The notes below the pieces were generated by a model. That model had not been told where the DNA came from and did not search any database. It saw nothing but the letters and a program-made list of their open reading frames with translations. From a virus, in the IMG/VR virus record IMGVR_UViG_3300025096_000008, positions 1 to 64,000 of that record: a DNA stretch of 64,000 nucleotides, one strand, 5' to 3'. The position numbers were made by a program, and so were the translations under genes. The number at the start of each line of letters is the position of its first letter. Position 1 is the stretch's first letter. Shown here one piece after another: positions 1 through 7,930 of the stretch.

Positions 1-2
1 TT

Positions 3-779
3 GCTTCTGATCTTTCAGATTACGAAGCAAGTAATGATGCTGCTCTAGCTGCCGAAGCTACTACTGCTCGTGCTGCTGAAGCTGCTAACGCTACTGCTAT
101 TAGCACCGAAACTGCTCGTGCTACTGCTGCTGAAGGTGTTAATTCTACTGCTATTAGTGCCGAAGAGACTCGTGCTACTGCTGCTGAAGGTGTTAATTCT
201 ACTGCTATTAGTGCCGAAGAGACTCGCGCCACTGCTGTTGAAACCGCTACAAATCTTAGAACTGGTGGTATTTCTACCAATTCTAATCTTACCAATACTA
301 TTATTGGAGATGATGTTCGTTTTCAAATCGGTAGACATTCTACTGTTCCTGCTATCTTCAAGACTGGAGTACAGGTTCAATACGACGGCTCGATGTTCTT
401 CCTCGCTGGTGCTGGCGAAGCTGGATGGCCAGGTTACAAGTTCTACTTCTGTGAAGGTGGATCTTGGCACCCAAGCCCATTCGTAGCTGATCCAATGGCA
501 GACACAGACAGTGACGGATATTCCGATGCTGCTGAATATCACAGCAGTGCTGGTAATGCCGATCCTGCTGTAGCAGCAGTCCTCGGCTGTACGGATAGCG
601 GTTATACTGAGTATAATCCTGCCGCCAATGTGGACAATGCTACCTGTGTTACACCTGTCGGAGGCGGAGATCCAGGCGGAGATCCAGGCGGAGATCCAGG
701 CGGTGATCCAGGCGGTGATCCAGGCGGTGATCCAGGCGGAGATCCAGGCGGAGATCCAGGCGAAGATCCAATGCCATAA
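3..779 (+). CDS. Tail fibre / adhesin-like protein, C-terminal part (5' truncated by the window)
   Basis: The frame is open from the window edge to the TAA at 777-779, so only the last ~258 residues are visible. The first part is an Ala/Thr/Glu-rich repeat (AAEGVNSTAISAEETRAT) of the type that forms trimeric coiled stalks in phage fibres. It leads into a small aromatic domain ending GGSWHPSPF, then a calcium-loop-like stretch (DTDSDGYSDAAE, as in thrombospondin type 3 repeats), a cysteine segment (GCTDSGYTEYNPAANVDNATC) seen in secreted bacterial proteins, and a (GGDP)n tail. The WHPSPF end recurs in the neck protein at 6161-6967. A strong terminator follows. Fibre identity is inferred from the repeats and from linkage to structural genes. 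Confidence 0.65.
   Translation, partial: ASDLSDYEASNDAALAAEATTARAAEAANATAISTETARATAAEGVNSTAISAEETRATAAEGVNSTAISAEETRATAVETATNLRTGGISTNSNLTNTIIGDDVRFQIGRHSTVPAIFKTGVQVQYDGSMFFLAGAGEAGWPGYKFYFCEGGSWHPSPFVADPMADTDSDGYSDAAEYHSSAGNADPAVAAVLGCTDSGYTEYNPAANVDNATCVTPVGGGDPGGDPGGDPGGDPGGDPGGDPGGDPGGDPGEDPMP
120..227 (+). repeat. 54-bp tandem repeat coding for the fibre stalk
   Basis: Two near-identical 54-base units (120-173 and 174-227, differing in the last base) each encode 18 residues of the ATAAEGVNSTAISAEETR type. A more diverged copy lies upstream at about 61-119. Confidence 0.85.
663..770 (+). repeat. 12-bp tandem repeat encoding Gly-Gly-Asp-Pro
   Basis: Nine consecutive 12-base units (GGCGGAGATCCA and third-position variants) encode GGDP repeats at the C-terminus of the fibre-like protein. 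The last unit reads GEDP. Such arrays are prone to length change by slippage. Confidence 0.9.
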
Positions 780-832
780 TCTGAATGATTAGACATTCTG
801 TCTATCCAGCCTAGTTTCTGAATAGACACCCT

Positions 833-871
833 GAACACCCACAACTCTGGTAGTTGTGGGTGTTCTTTTTT
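833..871 (+). terminator. Rho-independent terminator after the fibre gene
   Basis: A perfect 14-bp inverted repeat (GAACACCCACAACT / AGTTGTGGGTGTTC) around a 5-base loop is followed by six T. It separates the fibre gene from the glutaredoxin operon. Confidence 0.93.
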
Positions 872-911
872 GTATAAACAGGAAGATCTTTCGGAGAACA
901 CAGGAGGGATA

Positions 912-921
912 ATCTATTTAT
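912..921 (+). promoter_or_regulatory. Candidate late-promoter box (ATCTATTTAT)
   Basis: A variant of the AACTAYTTAT box, 21 bases before the glutaredoxin start and just 3' of the terminator, which leaves room for a new transcript carrying the GGAGG ribosome site at 926-933. Confidence 0.45.
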
Positions 922-942
922 GTTATGGAGGAGTTATTTTAA

Positions 943-1230
943 ATGAAAAGTGAAGATCAGACAGAAGCAGTAATAATCTATTCGAGAGAAAGCTGCCCTT
1001 GGTGCAAAAGAGCAAAGCAAATGATGGACTATTGGAGTGTCTTTTACTATGAGGTGGATATAGATAAAACCCCAGATGTAAAGGATGAAATGATAAAAAT
1101 AACAATTGCCGCTGGAGGAGATCCTGGAGAACTTCCTGTGATGGTATACGGAGGCAAGACAATAGTCGGCTTCAAACATCAACAAATGCTAGATTTATTC
1201 CCACTTCTTGATCCTAACGAGAAAGACTAA
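943..1230 (+). CDS. Glutaredoxin
   Basis: A 95-residue thioredoxin-fold protein with the dithiol active site SCPWCKRAK near residue 18 and the cis-Pro/GSH-binding segment GELPVMVYGGKTIVGF near residues 65-80. Glutaredoxins pass electrons from glutathione to enzymes such as ribonucleotide reductase, and T4-like phages often carry one. The start follows an ATGGAGGAG ribosome site. The downstream nuclease gene begins 8 bases after the stop. A second, shorter glutaredoxin lies at 45408-45662. Because the reductase here is class II, its likely reductant role is reducing the C-terminal cysteines of NrdJ (inference). Confidence 0.9.
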   Translation: MKSEDQTEAVIIYSRESCPWCKRAKQMMDYWSVFYYEVDIDKTPDVKDEMIKITIAAGGDPGELPVMVYGGKTIVGFKHQQMLDLFPLLDPNEKD

Positions 1231-1239
1231 ACTACTTAT
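1230..1239 (+). promoter_or_regulatory. AACTACTTAT box overlapping a start codon
   Basis: An exact copy of the candidate late box between the glutaredoxin stop and the nuclease ATG (1238). It overlaps the start codon, so it would give a leaderless transcript, or is a chance match. Confidence 0.25.
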
Positions 1240-1789
1240 GGCTATGAGCAAGGGTCCGAGTTATTTTTACAAAGCCAAAGTTGTCTCTGTTTATGATGGC
1301 GATACATGTAGGGCAGATATAGATGTCGGCTTTGGTATCGTTTTAAAAAATAAAACCATCCGTCTTTCTAACATCGATACTGCCGAAATAAGAAGTGAAG
1401 AAAAAGAATCAGCAATCAAAGCAAGGGACAGGCTTAGAGAACTGGTGTTGGACAAAGAAATAATGCTCCAGACGATGAAAGACAGGACTGGAAAGTATGG
1501 AAGGATTATCGGTGTACTTTATTCTGATGGGAACAACATAAACGATTTGTTGGTAGAGGAAGGCTTGGCTGTAAAGATAGTCAAGAAGTCTCGTCGAAGA
1601 TCAAAGAAACAAACACAGGTAGAGAAAAAGCAGACAACCGAGAACCAAGCTCCTAGGAAGCAGGAAGAGCCAAAAGAAGAAGCCAGATCTTCCGATAAAG
1701 AAAAAAAAGAGCCAAAAGAAAAAGACGTGGCAGTCAAAATTGAAATACCCGAGAATCTCGTTCAAGCAATCTCAGGTTCCTCCGAATAA
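1238..1789 (+). CDS. Staphylococcal nuclease (SNase/thermonuclease)-like protein
   Basis: The N-terminal ~120 residues match the SNase OB-fold: KAKVVSVYDGDTCRADID (Asp ligands of the catalytic Ca2+), TIRLSNIDTAEIR (the first catalytic Arg with acidic partner), and DRTGKYGRIIGVLY (second catalytic Arg region), then NDLLVEEGLAVK. The last ~65 residues are a Lys/Glu-rich low-complexity tail. Members cut DNA or RNA non-specifically, and a role in host DNA breakdown is plausible. ATG 1238 is chosen because the longer TTG start (1208) lies inside glutaredoxin and has no ribosome site. ATG 1244 is also possible. Confidence 0.85.
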   Translation: MAMSKGPSYFYKAKVVSVYDGDTCRADIDVGFGIVLKNKTIRLSNIDTAEIRSEEKESAIKARDRLRELVLDKEIMLQTMKDRTGKYGRIIGVLYSDGNNINDLLVEEGLAVKIVKKSRRRSKKQTQVEKKQTTENQAPRKQEEPKEEARSSDKEKKEPKEKDVAVKIEIPENLVQAISGSSE

Positions 1790-1959
1790 CAAGCTAAATT
1801 TTTGTTTATGTTGATGAAAAGCGAATACCACCTCGCTATGTGTTATAGTGTTTTTTTACCCAAACTCAAAAAAGAAATAAAACATTTAGCAAAGGTATGG
1901 TATGATATAGCCAATATTGCTGATAAAAGACGATAAACAGAGATTTTCAGGAAACTTAC

Positions 1960-1969
1960 GACTATTTAT
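1960..1969 (+). promoter_or_regulatory. Candidate late promoter (GACTATTTAT) before scaffold gene
   Basis: Lies 36 bases before the scaffold start, inside the 216-base gap 1790-2005. The rest of that gap is AT-rich, with a TATGAT at about 1899 lacking a clear -35 and no coding ORF. Confidence 0.55.
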
Positions 1970-2005
1970 TTTGTGAAAAGATCTTTTTTATCGGGGAGAT
2001 AATAT

Positions 2006-3073
2006 ATGTCTAATGAAATGTTAAAACAGGCGATTATAGATGCCGAGGCTTTGAAAGAAGTTGCTTTGAAAAATGCTGAAGCTGCTGTGGTAGAGAAATA
2101 CTCTCGGCAGATAAGAGAGGCAGTAGATAATTTGCTGGAACAAGGCGAAGACGAAGAGCTTACCATCGATACAATGGAAGAACCAGCCCCTTCAGGTCTT
2201 GATGACCAACTGCCCTTGGCAGCCACTGACGGAGAGAACCTCTGCCCGTGCCCTGAAGAAGAAGAAACGATTGAGCTTGATTTCGATGACCTACAGAACA
2301 TCATGCAAGCATTAGATTCTGATGATGATGAAGCAAAGATGGCTGGACCGACTCCAGACGAAGTTCTTCCCGACGAGGAAGAGTTAGAGGTTTCGCCGAT
2401 AGCAGAGGATATTGCCGACACTGTAGCGAACATGCTCGATGGTGAAGAACAAGAAGAACAGTCGGACGAAGATGAGATTGTTGAGATTGCCATCGAAGAA
2501 GACGAAGACGAGATTGTTGAGATTGCTTTGGAAGAAGAGTCCGGCAATGATACCAAGGTGGAAGAAAAGAACAAGAAGAATATTGAAACCCTAGAGGAAG
2601 CTGTTGCCTTTTCTCACGATAAGACAAGCACTCTGTTACAAGAAAACGGAAACCTCTCCCAGACGAATTCAAAAATAATCAAAGAAAATAAAGTTCTCAA
2701 AGAGAAGCAAGGAAAGATTCTTGTCGAGAATAAAGATCTAAAGAAACTTATAGGAAAACTTTCCAATACATTAGAGAGCGTAAATCTTTCTAATGCAAAA
2801 CTAATTTATACGAATCAAATTCTAGGTAGCAACTCCTTGAATGAGCGACAAAAAGATAAAATTGTCGAGGCTATTGCCGATGCTGATTCTGTCGAAACAG
2901 CGAAAGCCGTATTTGAAACCCTTCAAAGCGCAGTGGGCGGATCCTCCAGGGGCGAGCCAAAATCACTAAGCGAAGTCGTGTCGAATAACCGGGTGTCGAT
3001 GTTTAGGCGAAAAGAAAAACAAGCGAGCACCAACCCTCATACAGAACGTATGAAAAAGCTCGCTGGCATTTAA
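2006..3073 (+). CDS. 22: Prohead core / scaffold protein (gp22-like)
   Basis: 355 residues directly upstream of the major capsid gene, the position of T4 gene 22. Residues ~45-195 are extremely acidic (runs of Glu/Asp, including two copies of a DEIVEIAxEE motif). The second half is a long predicted coiled coil (about 200-300) with ENKVLKEKQGKILVENKDLKK-type heptads, then a basic C-terminus ending MKKLAGI. T4 gp22 forms the core around which the prohead assembles and is degraded by the prohead protease. Several LxE/IxE sites of the type cut by T4 gp21 are present. Assignment rests on position and composition, because scaffold sequences diverge quickly. Confidence 0.75.
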   Translation: MSNEMLKQAIIDAEALKEVALKNAEAAVVEKYSRQIREAVDNLLEQGEDEELTIDTMEEPAPSGLDDQLPLAATDGENLCPCPEEEETIELDFDDLQNIMQALDSDDDEAKMAGPTPDEVLPDEEELEVSPIAEDIADTVANMLDGEEQEEQSDEDEIVEIAIEEDEDEIVEIALEEESGNDTKVEEKNKKNIETLEEAVAFSHDKTSTLLQENGNLSQTNSKIIKENKVLKEKQGKILVENKDLKKLIGKLSNTLESVNLSNAKLIYTNQILGSNSLNERQKDKIVEAIADADSVETAKAVFETLQSAVGGSSRGEPKSLSEVVSNNRVSMFRRKEKQASTNPHTERMKKLAGI

Positions 3074-3094
3074 TCATTTAAGGAGGAAAAACAA

Positions 3095-4777
3095 ATGTCT
3101 ATTTTAGAAAAACTAACTGAAGGCATCGTTAGCCGTGACCTAAGCAAGGAGTCTCACGCCATTGTTAATAAATGGGAAAAGACTGGTCTGCTAGAAGGTC
3201 TTACTAACGATACCAAACGAACCAACATGGCTTGCCTGTTGGAAAACCAAGCTAAGGAACTTCTCCGTGAGTCATCTTCGATGCACACGGGAGATGTGGA
3301 AGGATTCGCCGCTGTTGCGTTTCCAATCGTTCGCCGAGTGTTCGCCGGACTGATTGCCAATGATTTGGTATCTGTTCAGCCTATGAGCCTACCAAGCGGA
3401 CTTATCTTCTTCTTGGACTTTACCAAAGATCGAGCTCGCTTAGGTGATGCCGCTGGAGATTCGGTATATGGCGGCGGAGCCGTTGCTAACCAAATCACTG
3501 GTGGAGTTTCCCTGACTGGCGACGAAGCCGAGAAATCGTTCTACAACTTGAACAACGGCTACTCGTCCCCAACTGGTTCTGATACTGGTGTTAGCATCAG
3601 CCAGATTCTGTCCGGCAACGTCGGCGGAACTACTGATGCCGATGCAGAATTGGAGAAAATTCTACGCTTCGACCCAGACATTGCTTCTGGAACAGCGGCA
3701 ATCGTTGCCAGCGTCGCCATCAACGATCTCGACCAACTTAACCTGGATGACCTTGTTACAGTTACTGTTGATTCGACAATCGTTGGTCGTCAAGCTCGTC
3801 GCTTGACACAACTTAGCGGCACTGCCGGCACTGACTTGCTTCTTGTTGTTGCCGCTTCCGGCACTGAGACGTCACCAAACGAGCTCTCAACGAGTGTAGG
3901 AGCCGCCTTGGACTTTTCATGGGCTCAAGTTGACGACTTTACCACGGGCGGAGCAATCGGCTCAGTCGTGGGGAGAGAAGCATGGGGACTAGAAGGAAAC
4001 GAAAACATTCCAGAAATCGACATCAAGGTTGACAGTGTTGCTGTGACGGCACAAACCAAGAAGTTGAAAGCTAAGTGGACTCCTGAATTGGGTCAAGATT
4101 TGAATGCTTATCACAATCTTGATGCCGAGGTAGAGCTCACCAGCATCCTTTCTGAGCAAATCGCTCTTGAGATCGACCAAGAAATCTTGGAAGATCTTAT
4201 CAAAGGTGCTACGGCTGGTAAACTTTTCTGGTCTCGCCGACCAGGCAAGTTCCTGAACCGAGATACCGGTGCCCCAATTAGCACGAGTGCTAATGAAGAA
4301 ATGTTGGGTGCTGATTTCACGGGAACCGTTTCGGAATGGTATGAAACCCTTCTCGAAACAATCAATGATGTTTCGGCTCAAATCCATCGTAAAACATTGC
4401 GGGGTGGAGCTAACTTCTTGGTCTGCGGACCAGAGGTTGCTAACATCCTTGAGTTTACCGCTGGCTTTAAAGCAACTGTAACTCATGATGATGATCGTGG
4501 TAATGCTGGTGCTACCAATGTTGGAAGCATCTCTAAGAAATGGGATGTGTATGTTGACCCATACTTCCCACGCAATGTCGTTTTGGTCGGACGCAAAGGA
4601 AACTCATTCCTCGAAAGCGGATATGTGTATGCTCCTTATGTGCCCCTCCAAACCACTCCTACCATTTTTGGTACTGAAGACTTCGTGCCTCGCAAGGGTG
4701 TGATGACTCGGTATGCTAAGAAAATGGTACGACCGGACATGTACGGACTAGTTGTTGTGACAGATCTTCTCGGATAA
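3095..4777 (+). CDS. 23: Major capsid protein (gp23-like)
   Basis: 560 residues, near the T4 gp23 length of 521. Residues ~45-100 carry the T4-type pattern (LLENQAKELL, then FPIVRRVFAGLIANDLVSVQPM), matching the region around the gp23 cleavage site and the N-arm. The C-terminal half has the conserved capsid pattern (NFLVCGPEVANILE, VYVDPYFPRNVVLVGRKG, APYVPLQTTP, RYAKKMVRPDMYGLVVV). The N-terminal ~65 residues contain several LxE motifs and probably form the delta-domain removed on maturation (inference). A ribosome site AAGGAGG precedes the ATG, and a terminator follows the stop. Confidence 0.95.
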   Translation: MSILEKLTEGIVSRDLSKESHAIVNKWEKTGLLEGLTNDTKRTNMACLLENQAKELLRESSSMHTGDVEGFAAVAFPIVRRVFAGLIANDLVSVQPMSLPSGLIFFLDFTKDRARLGDAAGDSVYGGGAVANQITGGVSLTGDEAEKSFYNLNNGYSSPTGSDTGVSISQILSGNVGGTTDADAELEKILRFDPDIASGTAAIVASVAINDLDQLNLDDLVTVTVDSTIVGRQARRLTQLSGTAGTDLLLVVAASGTETSPNELSTSVGAALDFSWAQVDDFTTGGAIGSVVGREAWGLEGNENIPEIDIKVDSVAVTAQTKKLKAKWTPELGQDLNAYHNLDAEVELTSILSEQIALEIDQEILEDLIKGATAGKLFWSRRPGKFLNRDTGAPISTSANEEMLGADFTGTVSEWYETLLETINDVSAQIHRKTLRGGANFLVCGPEVANILEFTAGFKATVTHDDDRGNAGATNVGSISKKWDVYVDPYFPRNVVLVGRKGNSFLESGYVYAPYVPLQTTPTIFGTEDFVPRKGVMTRYAKKMVRPDMYGLVVVTDLLG

Positions 4778-4805
4778 GAACTGCCTTAACAGCCTAAAAA
4801 GAATT

Positions 4806-4836
4806 AGAGCCTCTTCGGGGGCTCTTTTCTTTTTTG
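4806..4836 (+). terminator. Terminator after the major capsid gene
   Basis: An 8-bp stem (AGAGCCTC / GGGGCTCT) closed by a TTCG tetraloop is followed by TTTTCTTTTTT. It ends the 22-23 transcript. Confidence 0.9.
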
Positions 4837-4840
4837 CTCA

Positions 4841-4850
4841 AACTACTTAT
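4841..4850 (+). promoter_or_regulatory. Candidate late promoter (AACTACTTAT) before neck gene
   Basis: Exact box, directly 3' of the capsid terminator and 30 bases before the GTG start at 4881. The terminator-box-gene arrangement supports a promoter role. Confidence 0.6.
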
Positions 4851-4880
4851 AAAGGCAACTAGCAGCGGAGGAAAAATATT

Positions 4881-6146
4881 GTGGCAGTACCTACACTAAC
4901 ACCAACTTCAACGGTCAGTGCTATAACACTCCCAGCAACAGGATCTAGGACTGATGTGACGGCATCGTTGCCTATTGGGGTATATACGGGAGAGCAGTTC
5001 ATCTCTGGTGCTGTCGATCAGGTTTCCTACACATATAGAAAGCTTGGCGGCGATGTTCTCGATATAGAATTGACTACTCGAAATGTCTATGCGGCATACG
5101 AAGAAGCTGTCCTGGAATATTCATATCTTGTAAATATCCATCAAAGCAAGAACACTATTTCAAACTTGATGGGACAAGTAACCGGCACCTTCGATAGCGA
5201 CGGTGAGTTAACCGACGGTAGCTTAAAAACCGAACTGAGTGGAGTTGGGGCAGAGCTTCGATACCCTAGGTTCGATCTAGGGTATGCCAACACAATGGCT
5301 TCTGCTGCTTCGGAAAGAGCTCAAGTTGGTGGCAACTTAACATTCTACTCTGCCTCTATTGATATAACTGATGGTGTTCAAGATTACGATCTACAATCTA
5401 TAGTCTCCTCCAGCGCTGCAGCCGGCGGCGTACCATTTTCCGGCATAGATACTTCCAAGAAGGTAAGAATTCAGAAAGTGTTTTATAAATCTCCAAGAGC
5501 AATGTGGCGATTTTACGGATACTATGGCGGGTTGAATACCATAGGAAACCTCAACACATACGGGCAATACTCGGATGATAGCACTTTCGAAGTGGTACCA
5601 ACCTGGCAAAACAAGCTCCAAGCTATGGCATATGAGGATGCCCTCTCGACACGAACCTCGCATTACTCTTATGAGATAAGGAATAACAAAATAAGGCTAT
5701 ATCCAATTCCAGATAAAGACTGGGTTACAAAAATTTGGTTTGAGTTTACGGTAGACACAGACACAATATTTGACGAAGATGGTGTTGATACTGGCAGAGC
5801 AGGTGTCAACAATATGAACACTCTGCCGTTTGCAAACATTCCTTTCACCAACATAAACTCGATTGGGAAACAGTGGATAAGAAGATTCGCCCTCTCTCTG
5901 TGTAAAGAGATGCTGGGACTTATAAGAAATAAGTTCACGACAATCCCAATCCCAGGCGAATCAGTAACTCTAAATGGAGATGCCCTATTGTCTCAAGCGA
6001 AAGAGGAGCAAAGCCTATTGAGGGAAGAGCTTAAGACCGTATTAGATGAGATGACATATGATAAGCTCGTGGAGCAAGATGCTGAAATCATGGAAGCAAC
6101 TGCAAACTTACAGGCAAAAATTCCAATGAACATTTTCACAGGGTGA
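4881..6146 (+). CDS. Neck / head-completion protein (gp13-like candidate)
   Basis: 421 residues with a GTG start after AGCGGAGG. It contains QVSYTYRKLGGDVLDIELT followed by a helical stretch (VYAAYEEAVLEYSYLVNI), a pattern I associate with connector proteins of marine T4-like phages. The C-terminus is helical (about 350-415). It lies between the capsid gene and a gp14-like gene, the place expected for gene 13, whose product joins head to tail. It is longer than T4 gp13 (309 residues), and sequence support is only moderate. An alternative is an unrelated connector. Confidence 0.55.
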   Translation: MAVPTLTPTSTVSAITLPATGSRTDVTASLPIGVYTGEQFISGAVDQVSYTYRKLGGDVLDIELTTRNVYAAYEEAVLEYSYLVNIHQSKNTISNLMGQVTGTFDSDGELTDGSLKTELSGVGAELRYPRFDLGYANTMASAASERAQVGGNLTFYSASIDITDGVQDYDLQSIVSSSAAAGGVPFSGIDTSKKVRIQKVFYKSPRAMWRFYGYYGGLNTIGNLNTYGQYSDDSTFEVVPTWQNKLQAMAYEDALSTRTSHYSYEIRNNKIRLYPIPDKDWVTKIWFEFTVDTDTIFDEDGVDTGRAGVNNMNTLPFANIPFTNINSIGKQWIRRFALSLCKEMLGLIRNKFTTIPIPGESVTLNGDALLSQAKEEQSLLREELKTVLDEMTYDKLVEQDAEIMEATANLQAKIPMNIFTG

Positions 6147-6160
6147 GAGGAGAATAGACA

Positions 6161-6967
6161 GTGGCTGAAAACATTACTTGGAAGCAACCCGCTAATCCTC
6201 CTCCTCCTATGTTTCTTGGGGAGAAAGAAAGAAACTTAGTTAAGCAGGTTAACGATGAGCTAATCGAGCGAGTTATCGGGCAGGGGATTATCTATTATCC
6301 TGTTAGCCTAAAACACACTAACTACCACTCTCTATATGGCGAAGCGATAAACAAGAGCTTTCTTACACCAATAAGAGTAAATGCTTTGATAAACTGGGAA
6401 GGCTCTCAGACAAGCACGACAGGCTTCGGAATAGATAGAAGATCCAGCATCACAATCAACTTCCACAAAAGAAGGTTGACGGAGGATCAAGATCTACAAG
6501 TTCAAGAGGGAGATTTTGTTCTTTACGGCAACTTGTTTTATGAAATAGTAACACTAGCACAGCCCAGAGAACTTTTCGGTCAAGTTGATCACAAGATGGA
6601 GATTGCAGCAAAGTGTATTCGAGCAAGGGATGGCATGTTCGAAGAGTCTAGTATGCCAGAAGTTACCATAGAGAAGTATAAGGCAACGGCTACAGAAACT
6701 TCTTATGTTTATTTAACCACTCCTGCCTCTTCTTCTTCACCAACTGTATCCGCTTCAGCGGCAGTTCCCACTTATTCCGGCGCCGACTCTGGCTCTTTGG
6801 ATTACCAAATTTTGGAAGATTTCGATTCTAATCCGTGTGACTACTCAGGATATCACTTCTACCTCACTGCAGCACCTGTGCCTCCTATAGCCTCTTTTGC
6901 CATGGCGAACAAGTGGTATTGGAACGAAAACTGTGTTTGGCACCCAAGCCCATTTATGGTACCTTGA
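6161..6967 (+). CDS. 14: Neck protein (gp14-like) with an extra C-terminal domain
   Basis: 268 residues with a GTG start after GAGAGGAG. Residues 1-165 follow the gp14 pattern: IIYYPVSL near the N-terminus, a middle part with TGFGIDRRSSITINFHKRRL, and QEGDFVLYGNLFYEIV. gp14 and gp13 form the neck that seals the filled head. After residue ~175 a Ser/Thr/Pro-rich linker leads to about 65 residues not expected in gp14, ending KWYWNENCVWHPSPFMVP. The same WHPSPF end, including 18 identical bases, occurs in the fibre-like protein at 3-779, which suggests a shared appended domain. Confidence 0.75.
   Translation: MAENITWKQPANPPPPMFLGEKERNLVKQVNDELIERVIGQGIIYYPVSLKHTNYHSLYGEAINKSFLTPIRVNALINWEGSQTSTTGFGIDRRSSITINFHKRRLTEDQDLQVQEGDFVLYGNLFYEIVTLAQPRELFGQVDHKMEIAAKCIRARDGMFEESSMPEVTIEKYKATATETSYVYLTTPASSSSPTVSASAAVPTYSGADSGSLDYQILEDFDSNPCDYSGYHFYLTAAPVPPIASFAMANKWYWNENCVWHPSPFMVP
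6937..6954 (+). repeat. 18-base repeat shared with the fibre gene (other copy 464-481)
   Basis: TTGGCACCCAAGCCCATT occurs here and at 464-481, encoding WHPSP(F) in the same reading frame in two different proteins. It marks recent duplication or recombination between their 3' ends. Confidence 0.8.
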
Positions 6968-6984
6968 TGTACTAGGAAAGACTT

Positions 6985-7821
6985 ATGACGAAAGAAAAGA
7001 TAACGGTATTGAGTCCGTCAAACTTAGAAAACATAGATGGAGCCATGCACGAGTGGGTAGACCAACAGATCAGTGCTTTCGCCACAACTAACCGAGGCTG
7101 GAAAAAGGTACCGGTCATTTGGGTATCGGCAGAAAGAGCATACCAGACAAAGAGAGATAAAGGGCTACGGGATAAGGAGGGTGCTCTCATATACCCTATC
7201 ATAACAGTCGAGAGGATTAGTATGGAAAAAGATCCATCATTCAAAGGATCCTTACAAGCCAACATATTCCCCGTTAACGATTACAGGGGAGGCTCGATAC
7301 CATTAGCCAACACCATAAATCAATCAAAGACCCAGAACTTTCAGAATGCTGACTCAAAGAGAGAGACCGGACAGTTGAATTTTAAAGTAAAGAAGAAGGA
7401 CAATAAGATAGTATATACCCATAAATCGATTCCGATTCCAACATACATTAGTATTATGTATCGAATCAGCTTAAGGGCAGAGTACCAACAACAGATTAAC
7501 GAGATGAACGAACCGTTCATTGTCTCCACTGGAAACATCAGCAGCTTTATTATGAAGAAAGAGGGTCATCGATATGAGGGATTCTTTCAACCATCTTACG
7601 AACAAAATAATAATGCCGGAAGTCTCGACGAGGATGAGAGAATCTATCAGACATCGTTCGATGTAAAAGTGTTGGGATATTTAATCGGCTCCAAAGACAA
7701 TCAAGAGCAGCCCCAAATTGTAGAAAGAGAGAACGCGGTAAAGCTGAAGACACCAAGAGAAAGGGTAATCGTGGGAGAAGATCCAGAACATCCCGATAAT
7801 TGGGGAAAGTATAGGGAATAA
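6985..7821 (+). CDS. 15: Tail sheath stabiliser / tail completion protein (gp15-like)
   Basis: 278 residues, near T4 gp15 (272). The order of conserved blocks fits: KVPVIWVSAERAYQ (about 41), ALIYPIITVERISM (about 67), YISIMYRISLRAEYQQQINE (about 155), a long middle, RIYQTSFDVKVLGYLIG (about 220), and a polar C-terminus. gp15 forms the hexameric ring at the top of the tail that holds the sheath and binds the neck. It lies between the gp14-like and sheath genes, matching T4 gene order 13-14-15-18. Confidence 0.8.
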   Translation: MTKEKITVLSPSNLENIDGAMHEWVDQQISAFATTNRGWKKVPVIWVSAERAYQTKRDKGLRDKEGALIYPIITVERISMEKDPSFKGSLQANIFPVNDYRGGSIPLANTINQSKTQNFQNADSKRETGQLNFKVKKKDNKIVYTHKSIPIPTYISIMYRISLRAEYQQQINEMNEPFIVSTGNISSFIMKKEGHRYEGFFQPSYEQNNNAGSLDEDERIYQTSFDVKVLGYLIGSKDNQEQPQIVERENAVKLKTPRERVIVGEDPEHPDNWGKYRE

Positions 7822-7845
7822 AAAATAGCATTTAGAGTATTTTAA

Positions 7846-7855
7846 AACTATTTAC
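7846..7855 (+). promoter_or_regulatory. Candidate late promoter (AACTATTTAC) before tail sheath
   Basis: Variant box 75 bases upstream of the sheath ATG, in the 109-base gap after the gp15-like gene. Confidence 0.45.
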
Positions 7856-7930
7856 AACAGGCTAGATTCACATTTAAAGAAAAATAACGAATGTTTTACT
7901 ATTGTTATTTGTAGAGGAGAGTAAAAGGAT

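Noticed and set aside
20-295. Minus-strand 91-codon frame at the window start
   Set aside because: Low-complexity mirror of the stalk repeats.
45-542. Long minus-strand open frame opposite the fibre gene
   Set aside because: It mirrors the Ala/Thr/Glu codon repeats of the + strand gene, is Ser-rich low complexity and has no ribosome site.
1966-2574. Minus-strand 202-codon frame opposite the scaffold gene
   Set aside because: Poly-Ser translation is the reverse of the Glu/Asp-rich + strand sequence; shadow frame.
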